33,410 nt of DNA from Occallatibacter sp. (GCA_017883405.1 JADGNO010000300.1:1-33410); one strand, 5' to 3'. Positions 6,928 to 15,475 are shown, numbered from the stretch's first letter. A program made the numbers and translations. Notes: a model not told the origin generated them from the letters alone.

Positions 6928-8964
6928 ATGAGAAGTCGCCTGGCATTTCAGCTCGCATTCGCTGGCATGTTGGTTTTGCCGGTCACAGCATTTGGCGCCG
7001 ATACAACAACCGCCCCGCCGGTTACACGGGCGCAGATTGTCCGCCTCAGCCTTGTCGAAGGTGACGTGCGCATTGCGCGCGACGAGCAGCAGGGTCAGGC
7101 CAAGAATGCGGACTGGGAAAAGGCGATCAGCGGCCTTCCGCTCGAATCTGGATTCAGCCTGGCGACCGGCGATGGGCGCGCAGTGATTGAGCTGCAGGAT
7201 GCCTCGACGCTGTACATGGGGCCGAACTCGGTTCTGGTGATGAACGATCTGACGACGACTGGCAACGCGCCCAACACTGAGATAGGTTTGTTGTCGGGAA
7301 CCGTGACTCTTCACGTTCATTCGATCTTTGCCGGGGAGCATTTTATTCTGCGCACGCCTACGGATACGATGGCTGTGCCCTATCCCGATCGCAATGACGT
7401 TCGTGTGACCGCCTATATGGATGCCCTGGCCCTTACACCTCTCACGGCGGGGACGATAATGCCGAGCAAGACTGGTGTTCAGACCAGTGACGCGGGCCAG
7501 ACTCTCTACTATCGCGCAGGAAAACCCGTGACCATTGCCGACAAAGGCGACCAGGCAGCCATGGCAGACTGGGACAAATGGGTGGCCGTCAAGTACACGC
7601 AGCGCGTTGAAGCCTATTCGACCCTGATGAAGGAGACGGGCCTGAAGACATTGGTTCCGGGCCTGGAATCGTTGCAGGGCAAGGGCAAGTTTGTCGATTG
7701 CGGCGAATACGGCAAGTGCTGGGAACCTCCGGCGCCTGCTGCAGCTGAAGCGCAGGCAAACCATCCGGCTGGAGCATCTGCTCTTACGGCGTCAACGGAT
7801 TCAAATGCCGGAGGCGGCTCATCAACGCAGCCGGTCATCATCCACAAGACATCTTTAGCATCGGTTCAAAACACCGGCGGCATGGGCGGAGGCCTGGGAT
7901 TCGACTCCTACTTCCCCTGCGGACCTGATTCGTACTACTACCGCATGATGATGTACCAGAACGGCGGCATGATGCCGATGGGCTATGGCATGGGCGGGTA
8001 CGGAATGGGTGCATACGGCGGAATGGCCGGTTACGGGGGAATGGGCGCTTACGGCAGCGTGTATGACCCCTGGAACTGGGCTGTCTGTCACTCCGGCAGC
8101 TGGATCTTCCAGGACATGCGCTATCTGTGGGTGCCGGGCAGCCAGATTCAATATCAGCCGCCGGTGCAATATGTTAAGTGGGGTAATAAACAGGGCTTTG
8201 TTCCAATTCATCCGCACGACGTAGCAGGGCAGACTCCGGTGAACCTGCAGAACGGCATTATCGCTCGCGGCAAGAATTCGCAGATTGCCGGTCCGATCAG
8301 AATTGATAACAGCAGCCCAGTGAAGATTCTCAATTCACCCCCGCGCGGTTTCAGAGAAGGCTATTCCATCTCCCTGGCAAAGAGCGATTCGCCGCACATG
8401 ATGGGCCGCATGGTGGGAGTGGATGGCGGCCAGAAGTCGCCGATCCAGGGCAACGCGCGCTCAGTGCCAATCTCGTTCGATCACGAATCGCGTAGCTTTA
8501 TGGTGGCGCGGCCGGTTGGCGGCTCCAATACCAGAACCGTAAACGAGCCGGTTGGCAGCTTCCTGGCGCGTTCAGGAACAGGCGGCTTTGGCGGACCGGT
8601 GGGTTACCACCCAGGCGTTGAAGCGGGTGGACGCGGCAATATGGGCGCTCTCAACGGAGGCAGCGGCGGCCAGTTCCACGGCGGCGCGGTGTTTAACGGT
8701 GGAGGCCAGCGAGGCGGCGGAGAGATGGGCGGCAACGGCAACTTCGGTGGCGGTGCACGTTCGGCAGGCGCTTCGCCAAGCGGTGGTGGTGGCTACAATG
8801 GCGGCGGAGGTGGTGGCGGTGCAGCACCCTCCGGTGGCGGTGGCAGCTTCGGCGGCGGTGGTCACTCGGGTGGTGGCGGCGGCGGTAGCATGGGTGGCGG
8901 CGGCGGTGGCGGTAATATGGGTGGCAGCGGTGGCGGAGGCGGCCACGCATCTCCAAGTCACTAA
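6928..8964 (+). CDS. Exported FecR-domain protein with glycine-rich C-terminal tail
   Basis: A 678-residue exported protein. Residues 1-24 are a signal peptide (cleavage near AFGA/D). Residues about 35-150 match a FecR domain (LSLVEGDVRIAR, GFSLATGDGRAVIEL, LLSGTVTLHV). A middle region (about 200-260) has a helical stretch and a cysteine pair (C257, C263 area). Residues 345-375 hold short Gly-Tyr-Met repeats (GYGMGGYGMGAYGG), followed by an aromatic/proline segment around WVPGSQIQYQPP. Residues about 540-678 are almost pure Gly with Ser, Ala, His and Asn. There is no sigma factor or TonB receptor beside it, so it is not a classical FecR anti-sigma regulator; a surface or matrix protein is a fair guess. 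A strong terminator follows. The start codon is preceded by a small hairpin. Confidence 0.85.
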   Translation: MRSRLAFQLAFAGMLVLPVTAFGADTTTAPPVTRAQIVRLSLVEGDVRIARDEQQGQAKNADWEKAISGLPLESGFSLATGDGRAVIELQDASTLYMGPNSVLVMNDLTTTGNAPNTEIGLLSGTVTLHVHSIFAGEHFILRTPTDTMAVPYPDRNDVRVTAYMDALALTPLTAGTIMPSKTGVQTSDAGQTLYYRAGKPVTIADKGDQAAMADWDKWVAVKYTQRVEAYSTLMKETGLKTLVPGLESLQGKGKFVDCGEYGKCWEPPAPAAAEAQANHPAGASALTASTDSNAGGGSSTQPVIIHKTSLASVQNTGGMGGGLGFDSYFPCGPDSYYYRMMMYQNGGMMPMGYGMGGYGMGAYGGMAGYGGMGAYGSVYDPWNWAVCHSGSWIFQDMRYLWVPGSQIQYQPPVQYVKWGNKQGFVPIHPHDVAGQTPVNLQNGIIARGKNSQIAGPIRIDNSSPVKILNSPPRGFREGYSISLAKSDSPHMMGRMVGVDGGQKSPIQGNARSVPISFDHESRSFMVARPVGGSNTRTVNEPVGSFLARSGTGGFGGPVGYHPGVEAGGRGNMGALNGGSGGQFHGGAVFNGGGQRGGGEMGGNGNFGGGARSAGASPSGGGGYNGGGGGGGAAPSGGGGSFGGGGHSGGGGGGSMGGGGGGGNMGGSGGGGGHASPSH

Positions 8965-8983
8965 ATATCCAGTACGCGTTCTG

Positions 8984-9018
8984 AAGGCCGAGGGTCCGCA
9001 TGGACCTTCGGCCTTTTC
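8984..9018. terminator. Strong hairpin terminator between FecR-type gene and cutA
   Basis: AAGGCCGAGGGTCC (8984-8997) pairs with GGACCTTCGGCCTT (9002-9015) around a GCAT loop, 14 pairs with one G-T, followed by TTTTC. It sits 20 bases after the plus-strand stop at 8964 and 18 bases after the cutA stop on the other strand. It can therefore act in both directions between the convergent genes. Confidence 0.85.
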
Positions 9019-9035
9019 ATTTCCAGATAGCGTCT

Positions 9036-9386
9036 TCAGGCCGGGTGAATGCTGGCCTGTAGCCAGTCGAGGTAGGCGTGGCTCCCAGACTCTACCGGCA
9101 GAACCAGAAATTCCGGCGTCTGGTATGAGTGCAGCTCGCGCAATCGGGCTTCGAGCGCCGGTAACTTGTCGAGCGAAGTTTTAATCATCAGCATCGTCTC
9201 ATTGGACGTTTCGATCTGGTCATGCCAGCGGTAGATGGAATGGATTGCGGGCAGCAGGGTTGCGCAGGCGGCCAGCCGCTCCTCCACAAGAGTGCGGCCA
9301 ATTCGGTTGGCTTCCTCAGCGCTGACGACGGTAGTCATAACTATGCGAGCGGACAACGCAGGTTCGAGCATGAGTCCCTCCAGCAT
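9036..9386 (-). CDS. cutA: Divalent-cation tolerance protein CutA
   Basis: A small cytoplasmic protein of the CutA family, which forms trimers with a ferredoxin-like fold and is linked to copper tolerance. The whole family pattern is present: IVMTTVVSAEEANRIGRTL, VEERLAACATLLPAIHSIYR, the WHDQIE turn, MLMIKTSLDKLPALEARLR, ELHSYQTPEFLVLPVESGS and YLDWLQASI. From the ATG at 9386 it has 116 residues; an ATG at 9371 (111 residues) has a better spaced GGAGG and may be the true start. The frame stays open to 9644 but that part is unrelated to CutA. It is convergent with the FecR-type gene and divergent from the phosphohexomutase. Confidence 0.93.
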   Translation of the reverse strand: MLEGLMLEPALSARIVMTTVVSAEEANRIGRTLVEERLAACATLLPAIHSIYRWHDQIETSNETMLMIKTSLDKLPALEARLRELHSYQTPEFLVLPVESGSHAYLDWLQASIHPA

Positions 9387-9500
9387 AAAAACAAATCTCC
9401 AAAACACTCTACGCCGGATTTGGAACCGTGGAGCATTCCGTTTGTAAGACAGATGCGGTATTCCGAAAGGGGAAAAAACCTCGTGCGCGAACGTGCCTGC

Positions 9501-9529
9501 TTGCTGTTCCCGGTGCGGTAGGGCAGTAT
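9501..9529 (+). promoter_or_regulatory. Possible sigma-70 type promoter for the phosphohexomutase operon
   Basis: TTGCTG (9501-9506) and CAGTAT (9524-9529) are separated by 17 bases in the divergent region between cutA and the phosphohexomutase, about 40 bases before the start codon. Matches to consensus are partial, so this is only a candidate. Confidence 0.25.
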
Positions 9530-9570
9530 GGAATTTGCGGCTTGTGAATTTGTAACTCGTGGAGTAAGCG

Positions 9571-10977
9571 ATGAATTCATCAATCAAGTTTGGAACTTCA
9601 GGATGGCGCGCTATTGTGGCCGAGGAATTTACCGTGGCCAACATTCGTCTGGCCGTGGCTGGAATTGCGGCCTACGTCAAGTCGCAGCCCCAGCCGCATC
9701 GCGTGCTGGTGGGGCGCGATCCGCGCTTTCTTGGAGAAAGCTTTGTTGCTGAAGCAGCGCGCGTTCTGGCCGGCGCGGGTGTTACGCCGATTGTGATTCC
9801 TGAAGCCGCACCCACTCCAGCGATTGCACATGCCGTGGGGACGCTCAAAACCACGGGCGCAATCAACTTCACCGCTTCTCATAATCCGCCGGAGTACAAC
9901 GGGATTAAATATTCGTCTCCCGATGGCGCGCCTGCGCTGCCGGAGGTGACCAGGCAGATTGAAGCCGCCATTGCTGCGTTGCCTGAAGGCTACGTGGTTC
10001 CCAAAGCGGAGCCACCTGCCGGAGGATTTGAAACCACAGAGGTGAAGCCGGCATTTCTCAAGCGGCTTGGCGAGCTGGTGGATCTGAAAGCGATCGCCAA
10101 ATCGGGCATTAAAGTGGTCTACGACCCGTTTTGGGGCGCGGGGCGCGGATACAGCTCCGATCTGTTGCGCGACGCTGGTGTAACGGTTGCAACGGTGCAC
10201 GATTATCGCGACGTGCTCTTTGGCGGCCACGCGCCGGAGCCGGATGATCACTTGCTGGGCGATGCAAAAGAAAAGATGCGTGAGATTGGCGCGGCAATTG
10301 GCATTGCAACTGACGGCGACGCCGACCGCTTTGGAATTGTTGACGGCGACGGAACGTTCATTCAGCCAAACTACGTAATTGCGCTGCTGCTGGACTACCT
10401 AGTGGAAACGCGCGGCTGGCGCAATGGCGTGGCCAAGAGCGTGGCAACAACCAACCTGATCAATGCCGTTGCAGAACATCACAACGTGCCGCTGTATGAA
10501 ACGCCGGTCGGGTTCAAGTACATTGGCGAGCTGATTCTTGAAGACAAAATTGCAATCGGCGGAGAAGAGTCCGCCGGCCTTACCATTCGCGGCCACGTGC
10601 CGGAAAAGGATGGAGTGATCGCGGGCCTGTTGGTGGCGGAAATGGTGGCCACGCGCGGCAAGAGCATCGGCGCGCAATTGAACGAGCTGTTTGCCAAGGT
10701 TGGTTCCTTCTACCCGGTTCGAGAGAACTTCCACTTGACCCCGGAGGTGAAAGCCGCGTTCACTGAGAAGTTGAAGACTGATCCAACGGAGCTGAGCGGC
10801 CGCAAGGTGGTCAAGGTTGTTCGAACGGACGGCCTGAAGCTGATTCTCGAGGATGGATCGTGGGTCTGCTACCGGCTTTCCGGTACAGAACCGGTTGTAA
10901 GAGCCTACACAGAGGCACGCAGCGAGCACGATATGGAAGCTCTGAAATCGGCCGCTGAAAAATTTGTATTGAGCTAG
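9571..10977 (+). CDS. Phosphoglucomutase / phosphomannomutase family protein
   Basis: A 468-residue alpha-D-phosphohexomutase, moving phosphate between C1 and C6 of a hexose. All four active-site loops are intact: the phosphoserine loop TASHNPP with S103, the metal loop TDGDADR with D248, D250 and D252, the sugar loop GEESAG (331-336), and the phosphate loop RLSGTEP (435-441). The N-terminus (IKFGTSGWRA) is typical. The ATG at 9571 follows GTGGAG 7 bases upstream. Whether the substrate is glucose, mannose or glucosamine phosphate cannot be fixed by eye; the GEESAG loop favours glucose/mannose types over GlmM. An FtsB/DivIC-like gene follows after 21 bases, suggesting joint transcription and an envelope-related role. 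Confidence 0.92.
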   Translation: MNSSIKFGTSGWRAIVAEEFTVANIRLAVAGIAAYVKSQPQPHRVLVGRDPRFLGESFVAEAARVLAGAGVTPIVIPEAAPTPAIAHAVGTLKTTGAINFTASHNPPEYNGIKYSSPDGAPALPEVTRQIEAAIAALPEGYVVPKAEPPAGGFETTEVKPAFLKRLGELVDLKAIAKSGIKVVYDPFWGAGRGYSSDLLRDAGVTVATVHDYRDVLFGGHAPEPDDHLLGDAKEKMREIGAAIGIATDGDADRFGIVDGDGTFIQPNYVIALLLDYLVETRGWRNGVAKSVATTNLINAVAEHHNVPLYETPVGFKYIGELILEDKIAIGGEESAGLTIRGHVPEKDGVIAGLLVAEMVATRGKSIGAQLNELFAKVGSFYPVRENFHLTPEVKAAFTEKLKTDPTELSGRKVVKVVRTDGLKLILEDGSWVCYRLSGTEPVVRAYTEARSEHDMEALKSAAEKFVLS

Positions 10978-10998
10978 TCCTAAACCTAGACGGAAGTA

Positions 10999-11394
10999 AT
11001 GCCAGATCAGAAACTGCAATTCGAAACGCCCACGCCGACCGTCGAGCCGCTTTCAAAGCGCGAACGGATGATTGAGCTGGCCAGGCGCGGTTGGCGCCAG
11101 GTGGGGACAGCGGTGGCCGTGCTGCTGGCCGCCCTGCTGATGTGGCACGTGATCAATGGCAAGCATGGCCTCTCCGTGTGGCACCAGAATCATACCCAGG
11201 ACCGCGAACTGCAGAAACAGATTAACGACATCCAGCAGGAAAATGCGCAGATGCGCAAGCAGATCGATCGGCTTAAGTCCGACCCTGACGCCATTGAGCA
11301 TGAGGCTCGCGAGAAGCTCCATTACGCGAAGCCTGGCGAGGTGATCTACGCCTTGCCTGATGTGCCGCTGACTCCGCCGCAGACTGGAAAGTGA
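10999..11394 (+). CDS. Septum formation initiator (FtsB/DivIC) family protein
   Basis: A 131-residue bitopic protein. A cytoplasmic N-terminus with many charged residues (1-33) is followed by one transmembrane helix (about 36-53), a periplasmic coiled coil (about 63-95, RELQKQINDIQQENAQMRKQ) and the family's closing segment with EHEAREKLHYAKPGE near 100-114. FtsB/DivIC partners with FtsL and FtsQ/DivIB in the divisome. The N-terminal cytoplasmic part is longer than in E. coli FtsB. The start ATG lies 21 bases behind the phosphohexomutase stop, so the two form an operon. Family assignment is confident; its partners are not in this window. Confidence 0.87.
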   Translation: MPDQKLQFETPTPTVEPLSKRERMIELARRGWRQVGTAVAVLLAALLMWHVINGKHGLSVWHQNHTQDRELQKQINDIQQENAQMRKQIDRLKSDPDAIEHEAREKLHYAKPGEVIYALPDVPLTPPQTGK

Positions 11395-11454
11395 GAGAAG
11401 CTCCCAGCTGGTTTCTTACTGCTGAAGCCTGATGGCTGACAGTTGAGGGCTGTC

Positions 11455-12900
11455 TTAAAAATCCACATGCACCCGAACTGAAGGAACATACAACGGTCCG
11501 CGGTCGCGGTTGTAGCCGGGATTGTCGATGAATGAACCGCCGGCCATTGCGAAGAATCCGCGCCACAGATGCGCGTTGTAATACCACTCCAAAATGTTCT
11601 CGCGCCCATAGTTCAAATTGCCGTCGCCCAGCAGAAAACCGCTGCCGCCGTAATGCAGATAATTCTGGTGGTCGCGCTTGATGGCATTGGAGACAAATGC
11701 AACTCCGGCCTTATCGTTAGGCCGAGACCATAGGCTCCCTTTGTAATCGCCGCCGACCAGAAACGTCTGCGCAACTTCTGTGTATGCGAAGGACTCGTTA
11801 CGGTCGTCATTCCAACCGAAACGCGCGAACAGGCGCAGGCTGTCCGAAACTTCCTGCTCAGTGTTCAAGCCGAAGCCATACTTTACGGCGCCAAAGCGCT
11901 CGGTCTGCAGCACATCGGGAACCGCGACTTTGCCGGCGAGGAACTGCTGCACGGACTGGCGGTAGTTGCCCATGTGCGCATTGTTTACGTAGCTGAGAAC
12001 GCGCACTGCGCCGGGACGCTTGAGCTGCGCTGAAAACAGTCCCTTGCGCAATTCGAATTCCCAGTCTTGCCCGTGGGCTCGGCTGATGGCCCAATCGAGA
12101 TCGAGACCGTTGGCCACCACAGGCATGGCGGCAATCGCGTAGCGCGCGGACCAGGTGCGATCGTCGTATTCAAGGACTCCGGCGACAGTGTAGCCGCGCG
12201 TGTCGGCGGCGTAATCCCACGCGCCGTTATTGTCGATGGTCCAGTTGGTGAACTGCAGATGGCTGTCGGTACCTATGGAATTGATATCGAATACGTCGGG
12301 CAGGCCCATTTTGCCGATGCGAATTTCAAAGCGGCGCGCAGGCACCTTGTTTGCAAGCGAAAACGGACCACGGGCCTGGTCGATCATTTCGTCTGTGAGG
12401 CCGATGATCTGGTGGATTTCACCGCGCGCCAGGTACGGAGCGGTGCTAAGCGTAGGGTTCCGCACTACGTCGAGATTGGTAACTCCCGCCAGCCCCAAAG
12501 CCTGCGAGATGCCACGCCCCCCCGCATTCTCAAAATCGACAATCAGGTCGGTGTTGTAGCGCCTGTTTGCTTTGAGCTGGTAACCGAGAAACAGGGTCGC
12601 AACCTCTGAGGCTTTGGTTTCGAATGTACTCCGCAGGCTGTTCGCACCTTCATAAGGCGAATGAAAATGACCGTGCATTTGAAAAATGCTGTTGGCCTGA
12701 CCGGAAACCCAGTAAGGTGCGCTCTCAGAGTGCGGCGCCATGGTTAGAATTGGATCAGCCAATGCTCCTGGCGCCTGTTGTTCCACTGGCTCTTGAGCGA
12801 TGGCCAGTTTTGCCGCGGAAGCAAGCAGCACCAATGCGCACACCAGGACAGCCGAATTGGAGCGCTGCAAAAGCATGTTGAGGAATGGGGAACGGCACAT
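11455..12900 (-). CDS. Carbohydrate porin (OprB-like outer-membrane protein)
   Basis: A 481-residue outer-membrane beta-barrel. Residues 1-35 form a signal peptide (core AVLVCALVLLASAAKLAIA, cleavage near AIA/Q). The rest shows alternating hydrophobic strands, many aromatic residues and a terminal aromatic (VRVHVDF), as expected for Bam-dependent barrels. Segments such as YWVSGQANSIFQMHGHF, RRFEIRIGKMGLPDVFD and FGWNDDRNESFAYTEV match carbohydrate-selective porins. The first ATG, at 12900, is chosen; it has no Shine-Dalgarno, but a -10-like TAGAAT lies just 8 bases upstream, suggesting a leaderless message. An ATG at 12876 is the alternative. A perfect palindrome overlaps the promoter region. 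It probably admits sugars to the periplasm. Confidence 0.85.
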   Translation of the reverse strand: MCRSPFLNMLLQRSNSAVLVCALVLLASAAKLAIAQEPVEQQAPGALADPILTMAPHSESAPYWVSGQANSIFQMHGHFHSPYEGANSLRSTFETKASEVATLFLGYQLKANRRYNTDLIVDFENAGGRGISQALGLAGVTNLDVVRNPTLSTAPYLARGEIHQIIGLTDEMIDQARGPFSLANKVPARRFEIRIGKMGLPDVFDINSIGTDSHLQFTNWTIDNNGAWDYAADTRGYTVAGVLEYDDRTWSARYAIAAMPVVANGLDLDWAISRAHGQDWEFELRKGLFSAQLKRPGAVRVLSYVNNAHMGNYRQSVQQFLAGKVAVPDVLQTERFGAVKYGFGLNTEQEVSDSLRLFARFGWNDDRNESFAYTEVAQTFLVGGDYKGSLWSRPNDKAGVAFVSNAIKRDHQNYLHYGGSGFLLGDGNLNYGRENILEWYYNAHLWRGFFAMAGGSFIDNPGYNRDRGPLYVPSVRVHVDF

Positions 12901-12908
12901 CTACAGCA

Positions 12909-12938
12909 ATTCTAGCATTAACGTATGTTAATGCATTA
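12909..12938 (-). promoter_or_regulatory. Porin promoter with overlapping palindromic operator
   Basis: On the minus strand TAGAAT (12914-12909) is a good -10 box. It abuts a perfect inverted repeat, GCATTAAC (12915-12922), 4-base spacer, GTTAATGC (12927-12934). A second perfect palindrome, TAATGCATTA, overlaps it at 12929-12938. The expected start of transcription is within a few bases of the ATG at 12900. No good -35 box is seen. The placement in the -10/-35 interval suggests a repressor site for sugar-responsive control of the porin. The repeat is certain; binding by a regulator is inferred. Confidence 0.55.
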
Positions 12939-13022
12939 CATTCACATGAATTAAACAATTCTGCCCGGCTTGTCGTCGATTCTACCCTGCAGATCGCGTG
13001 GTTATCGTTGATTGCGGCGTCA

Positions 13023-14270
13023 TTAGCATTGCTTCAGGGTCGTGAGTTCCCCGTCCGGCGCAATGCCCAGAAATTGCTGAAAAACTTCGTTCGACAGAAG
13101 CCGTCCCCTGGGCGTCAGGCGGACAAGGCCATTGGCAAAGGTCAATAGCTCGTCCTTTTCCAACTCTCTAACAACGTGTAGAGCCGCCCCGACGTCCCTG
13201 GCGCCAAATTCGCATTCAAGTTCTGCAACCTGCACACCGGCGTTCAGCCGCAAACCGAGAAACCACGCTTCCTCATGCTGGCTGACTGGAGAAAGCCACG
13301 CGGTTTCCGGATGGTCTTCGCCAGCAAGGTAGGCGGTAAGGTCATCGGTATTTGACGAGCGCAAAACGTAGCCCAGGTCCTCGGCATCGCGGTCTTCAGT
13401 CGCAGCCCGCAGCATGGACGAAGCATCGAGTCCGAGTCCAAGGTAGGGCCGCCGCTGCCAATAGCGCAGGTTATGGAGCGATTGAAAACCCGGCCGGCTG
13501 AAATTTGAAATCTCATATTGGATCAGGCCTGCTGCAGCCATTACTTCAATAGCGCTCTCATACATGCGCGCGATCGTTTCATCGGAGGGGACAAGCTCTG
13601 CATGATAGCGAGCGCCGCCCGCCAGCATCTCGCGGCCCAGGCGGGAGTCTTCATCCACTTCAAGCATGTAAATGCTGGCGTGGGGAACAGCCGATTCGGT
13701 CAGCACTTGCAGCGATTCCTGCCAGGATGCAAGAGTTTGTCCCGCGAGGCCGGCAATCAAATCGACGTTCAAGTTGGTGATTCCGGCGGCGCGCAAGCGG
13801 CGGAGATCGTCTGCCACAATGGCACGACTATGCAGGCGGCCGCTTGAATGCGCCTCGCGGTCGATGAACGACTGCACCCCGAGACTGACGCGGTTTACTC
13901 CGGCTGCAGCCAACGCGGCGAGTGTTCCATCTGCAAGTTGCCCCGGCGCGCACTCTACCGTGATCTCGGCGCGCGGGTCTACGTCAAACCCCTCACCGAT
14001 GGCTGCGAAGAGCCGCGCAATCAGTTCCGGAGCCAGCAGACTTGGCGTGCCACCGCCGAGATAAATGCTATCGACCGTACGCGGCAGAACGACGCCTGAC
14101 TGCCTGGCCCTTTGGCCCGCGGATGCCAAATCGGCGATGATGCGGTCTACATAACGAGCGTGCTCGCTGGCCGGGTAAACCCCTGAAGCGAAATTGCAGT
14201 ACGTGCATTTCGACCGGCAGAACGGAACCGAAATATAAATTCCCAGCGCCTTGTCACGGTCAACTGCCAT
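13023..14270 (-). CDS. hemW: Radical SAM haem-binding protein HemW (coproporphyrinogen III oxidase-like)
   Basis: A 415-residue radical SAM protein. The cluster motif is C18-x3-C22-x2-C25 followed by N-F; HemW proteins have CxxxCxxCxF, while true HemN has a further cysteine, so F27 supports HemW, a haem chaperone, over the oxidase. GGGTPS at 72-77 and the RVSLGVQSF segment are typical, as is the C-terminal HemN_C-like domain (RLNAGVQV to the end). The ATG at 14270 starts directly before conserved sequence (LGIYISVPFC). No clear Shine-Dalgarno precedes it. It is divergent from the metallophosphoesterase and has 122 bases between its stop and the porin start. Confidence 0.92.
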   Translation of the reverse strand: MAVDRDKALGIYISVPFCRSKCTYCNFASGVYPASEHARYVDRIIADLASAGQRARQSGVVLPRTVDSIYLGGGTPSLLAPELIARLFAAIGEGFDVDPRAEITVECAPGQLADGTLAALAAAGVNRVSLGVQSFIDREAHSSGRLHSRAIVADDLRRLRAAGITNLNVDLIAGLAGQTLASWQESLQVLTESAVPHASIYMLEVDEDSRLGREMLAGGARYHAELVPSDETIARMYESAIEVMAAAGLIQYEISNFSRPGFQSLHNLRYWQRRPYLGLGLDASSMLRAATEDRDAEDLGYVLRSSNTDDLTAYLAGEDHPETAWLSPVSQHEEAWFLGLRLNAGVQVAELECEFGARDVGAALHVVRELEKDELLTFANGLVRLTPRGRLLSNEVFQQFLGIAPDGELTTLKQC

Positions 14271-14353
14271 AAGGAGATTGTTTCACGGTTTCGAGAGCGC
14301 CCGGCAGCGCGCATCTATAACGAAGCGTGCAATCATTGAACTAGGAGGACCGT

Positions 14354-15475
14354 TTGAAGACTTGGCCGTTTTTCGGCTTGTTCGTTATCCAAGTTATCCT
14401 GCTACTCGCCCACTGGTTTCTATTTCACACATGGATTGAGTTTTGGGATGCTCCGAGCGCAGCCGCAGTGCTGATGCTCAGGATGACGCTGCTGGTGCTC
14501 GCATTCAGCTTTGTGTTCGCCGCGCTGCTCAGCTTTAAATACTCCAACGCGCTGGTGACGATTCTTTACAGGTTCGCGGCAGCGTGGCTGGGATTTCTGA
14601 ATTATTTATTTTTTGCCGCATGCCTGAGCTGGGTGGCCTGGTATGTGTGGGCAGCGATCAAGGTGAGCACTGACCCGCAAGCTGCACGCCCATGGATCGC
14701 GGGCACGCTTGCGGCGGTTGCGATCGTCGCAGGCGTTTACGGCATGCTGAATGCTCGCGGCATTCGCACTCGCAAGATTTCAGTAACCCTGCCGGGATTG
14801 CCGGATAGCTGGCGCGGCCGCCGCGCCGTGCTGATGAGCGACATCCACCTGGGCCATGTCAACGGAGAAAAGTTCAGCCGGCGGCTGGTTGCGATGGCAC
14901 GCGCTCTAGAGCCAGACATCGTTTTCATCCCCGGCGACCTGTTTGACGGAACTGAAGTGGATTTAGATCATCTGGTGACTCCCTTCAAGGAACTCAATGC
15001 GCGCTTCGGCACTTTTTTCACAACGGGTAACCACGAAGAGTTTGGCGGGACAGCAGAGAAAGTTCGCGCGGTAGCGCGAGCCGGAATGCGCGTGCTGCAG
15101 AGCGAAAAGATCCTTGTGGATGGTCTTCAAATAGGAGGCGTGCCGTGGGGCGACTCGCTCTCTCCCATCCGCCTGCAGGCCGTGCTCGACAAAATGCAGT
15201 TCAACCCTGAAGAAGCCAGCATTCTGCTGAATCATATGCCCAGCCGGCTGCCGATCGTTGAACGCGCGGGCGTCAGCCTGCAGCTTTCCGGCCACACTCA
15301 TGGGGGACAGGTGTTCCCGTTTACGTGGATGACGCGCCGCGTGTTTGGCCGCTTTACCTATGGCCTGCACCGCTTTGGCGCGCTGCAGGTATACACATCT
15401 ACCGGCGCAGGAACGTGGGGCCCGCCGATGCGCGTGGGAACACATCCTGAGATCGTGTTGATTGAGTTCATCTAA
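14354..15475 (+). CDS. Membrane-anchored metallophosphoesterase
   Basis: A 373-residue protein. The first 135 residues hold about four transmembrane helices (5-24, 41-61, 75-101, 113-131). A calcineurin-like phosphoesterase domain follows: SDIHLGH with D163 and H165, GDLFDG with D195, GNHEEF with N226 and H227, and the late LSGHTHGGQVFP. These metal ligands are complete, so the enzyme should be active on a phosphoester, perhaps a lipid or UDP-sugar lipid as in YaeI/LpxH-like relatives; the substrate is not readable. The start is TTG at 14354 with a strong AGGAGG 7 bases upstream. The GH42 gene follows after 57 bases on the same strand. Confidence 0.9.
   Translation: MKTWPFFGLFVIQVILLLAHWFLFHTWIEFWDAPSAAAVLMLRMTLLVLAFSFVFAALLSFKYSNALVTILYRFAAAWLGFLNYLFFAACLSWVAWYVWAAIKVSTDPQAARPWIAGTLAAVAIVAGVYGMLNARGIRTRKISVTLPGLPDSWRGRRAVLMSDIHLGHVNGEKFSRRLVAMARALEPDIVFIPGDLFDGTEVDLDHLVTPFKELNARFGTFFTTGNHEEFGGTAEKVRAVARAGMRVLQSEKILVDGLQIGGVPWGDSLSPIRLQAVLDKMQFNPEEASILLNHMPSRLPIVERAGVSLQLSGHTHGGQVFPFTWMTRRVFGRFTYGLHRFGALQVYTSTGAGTWGPPMRVGTHPEIVLIEFI

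Noticed and set aside
6886-7764. Minus-strand open frame of 292 residues
   Set aside because: It is antisense to the FecR domain; composition is Arg/His/Cys-rich with no domain, as expected for a shadow of a GC-rich gene.
7960-8060. CRISPR-like or tandem DNA repeat
   Set aside because: The periodic pattern comes from Gly-Tyr-Met codons of the FecR-type protein, with no conserved spacer structure.
8552-9184. Plus-strand Ala/Val-rich frame of 210 residues
   Set aside because: It is the second frame of the glycine-codon run in the FecR-type gene and reads through the terminator.
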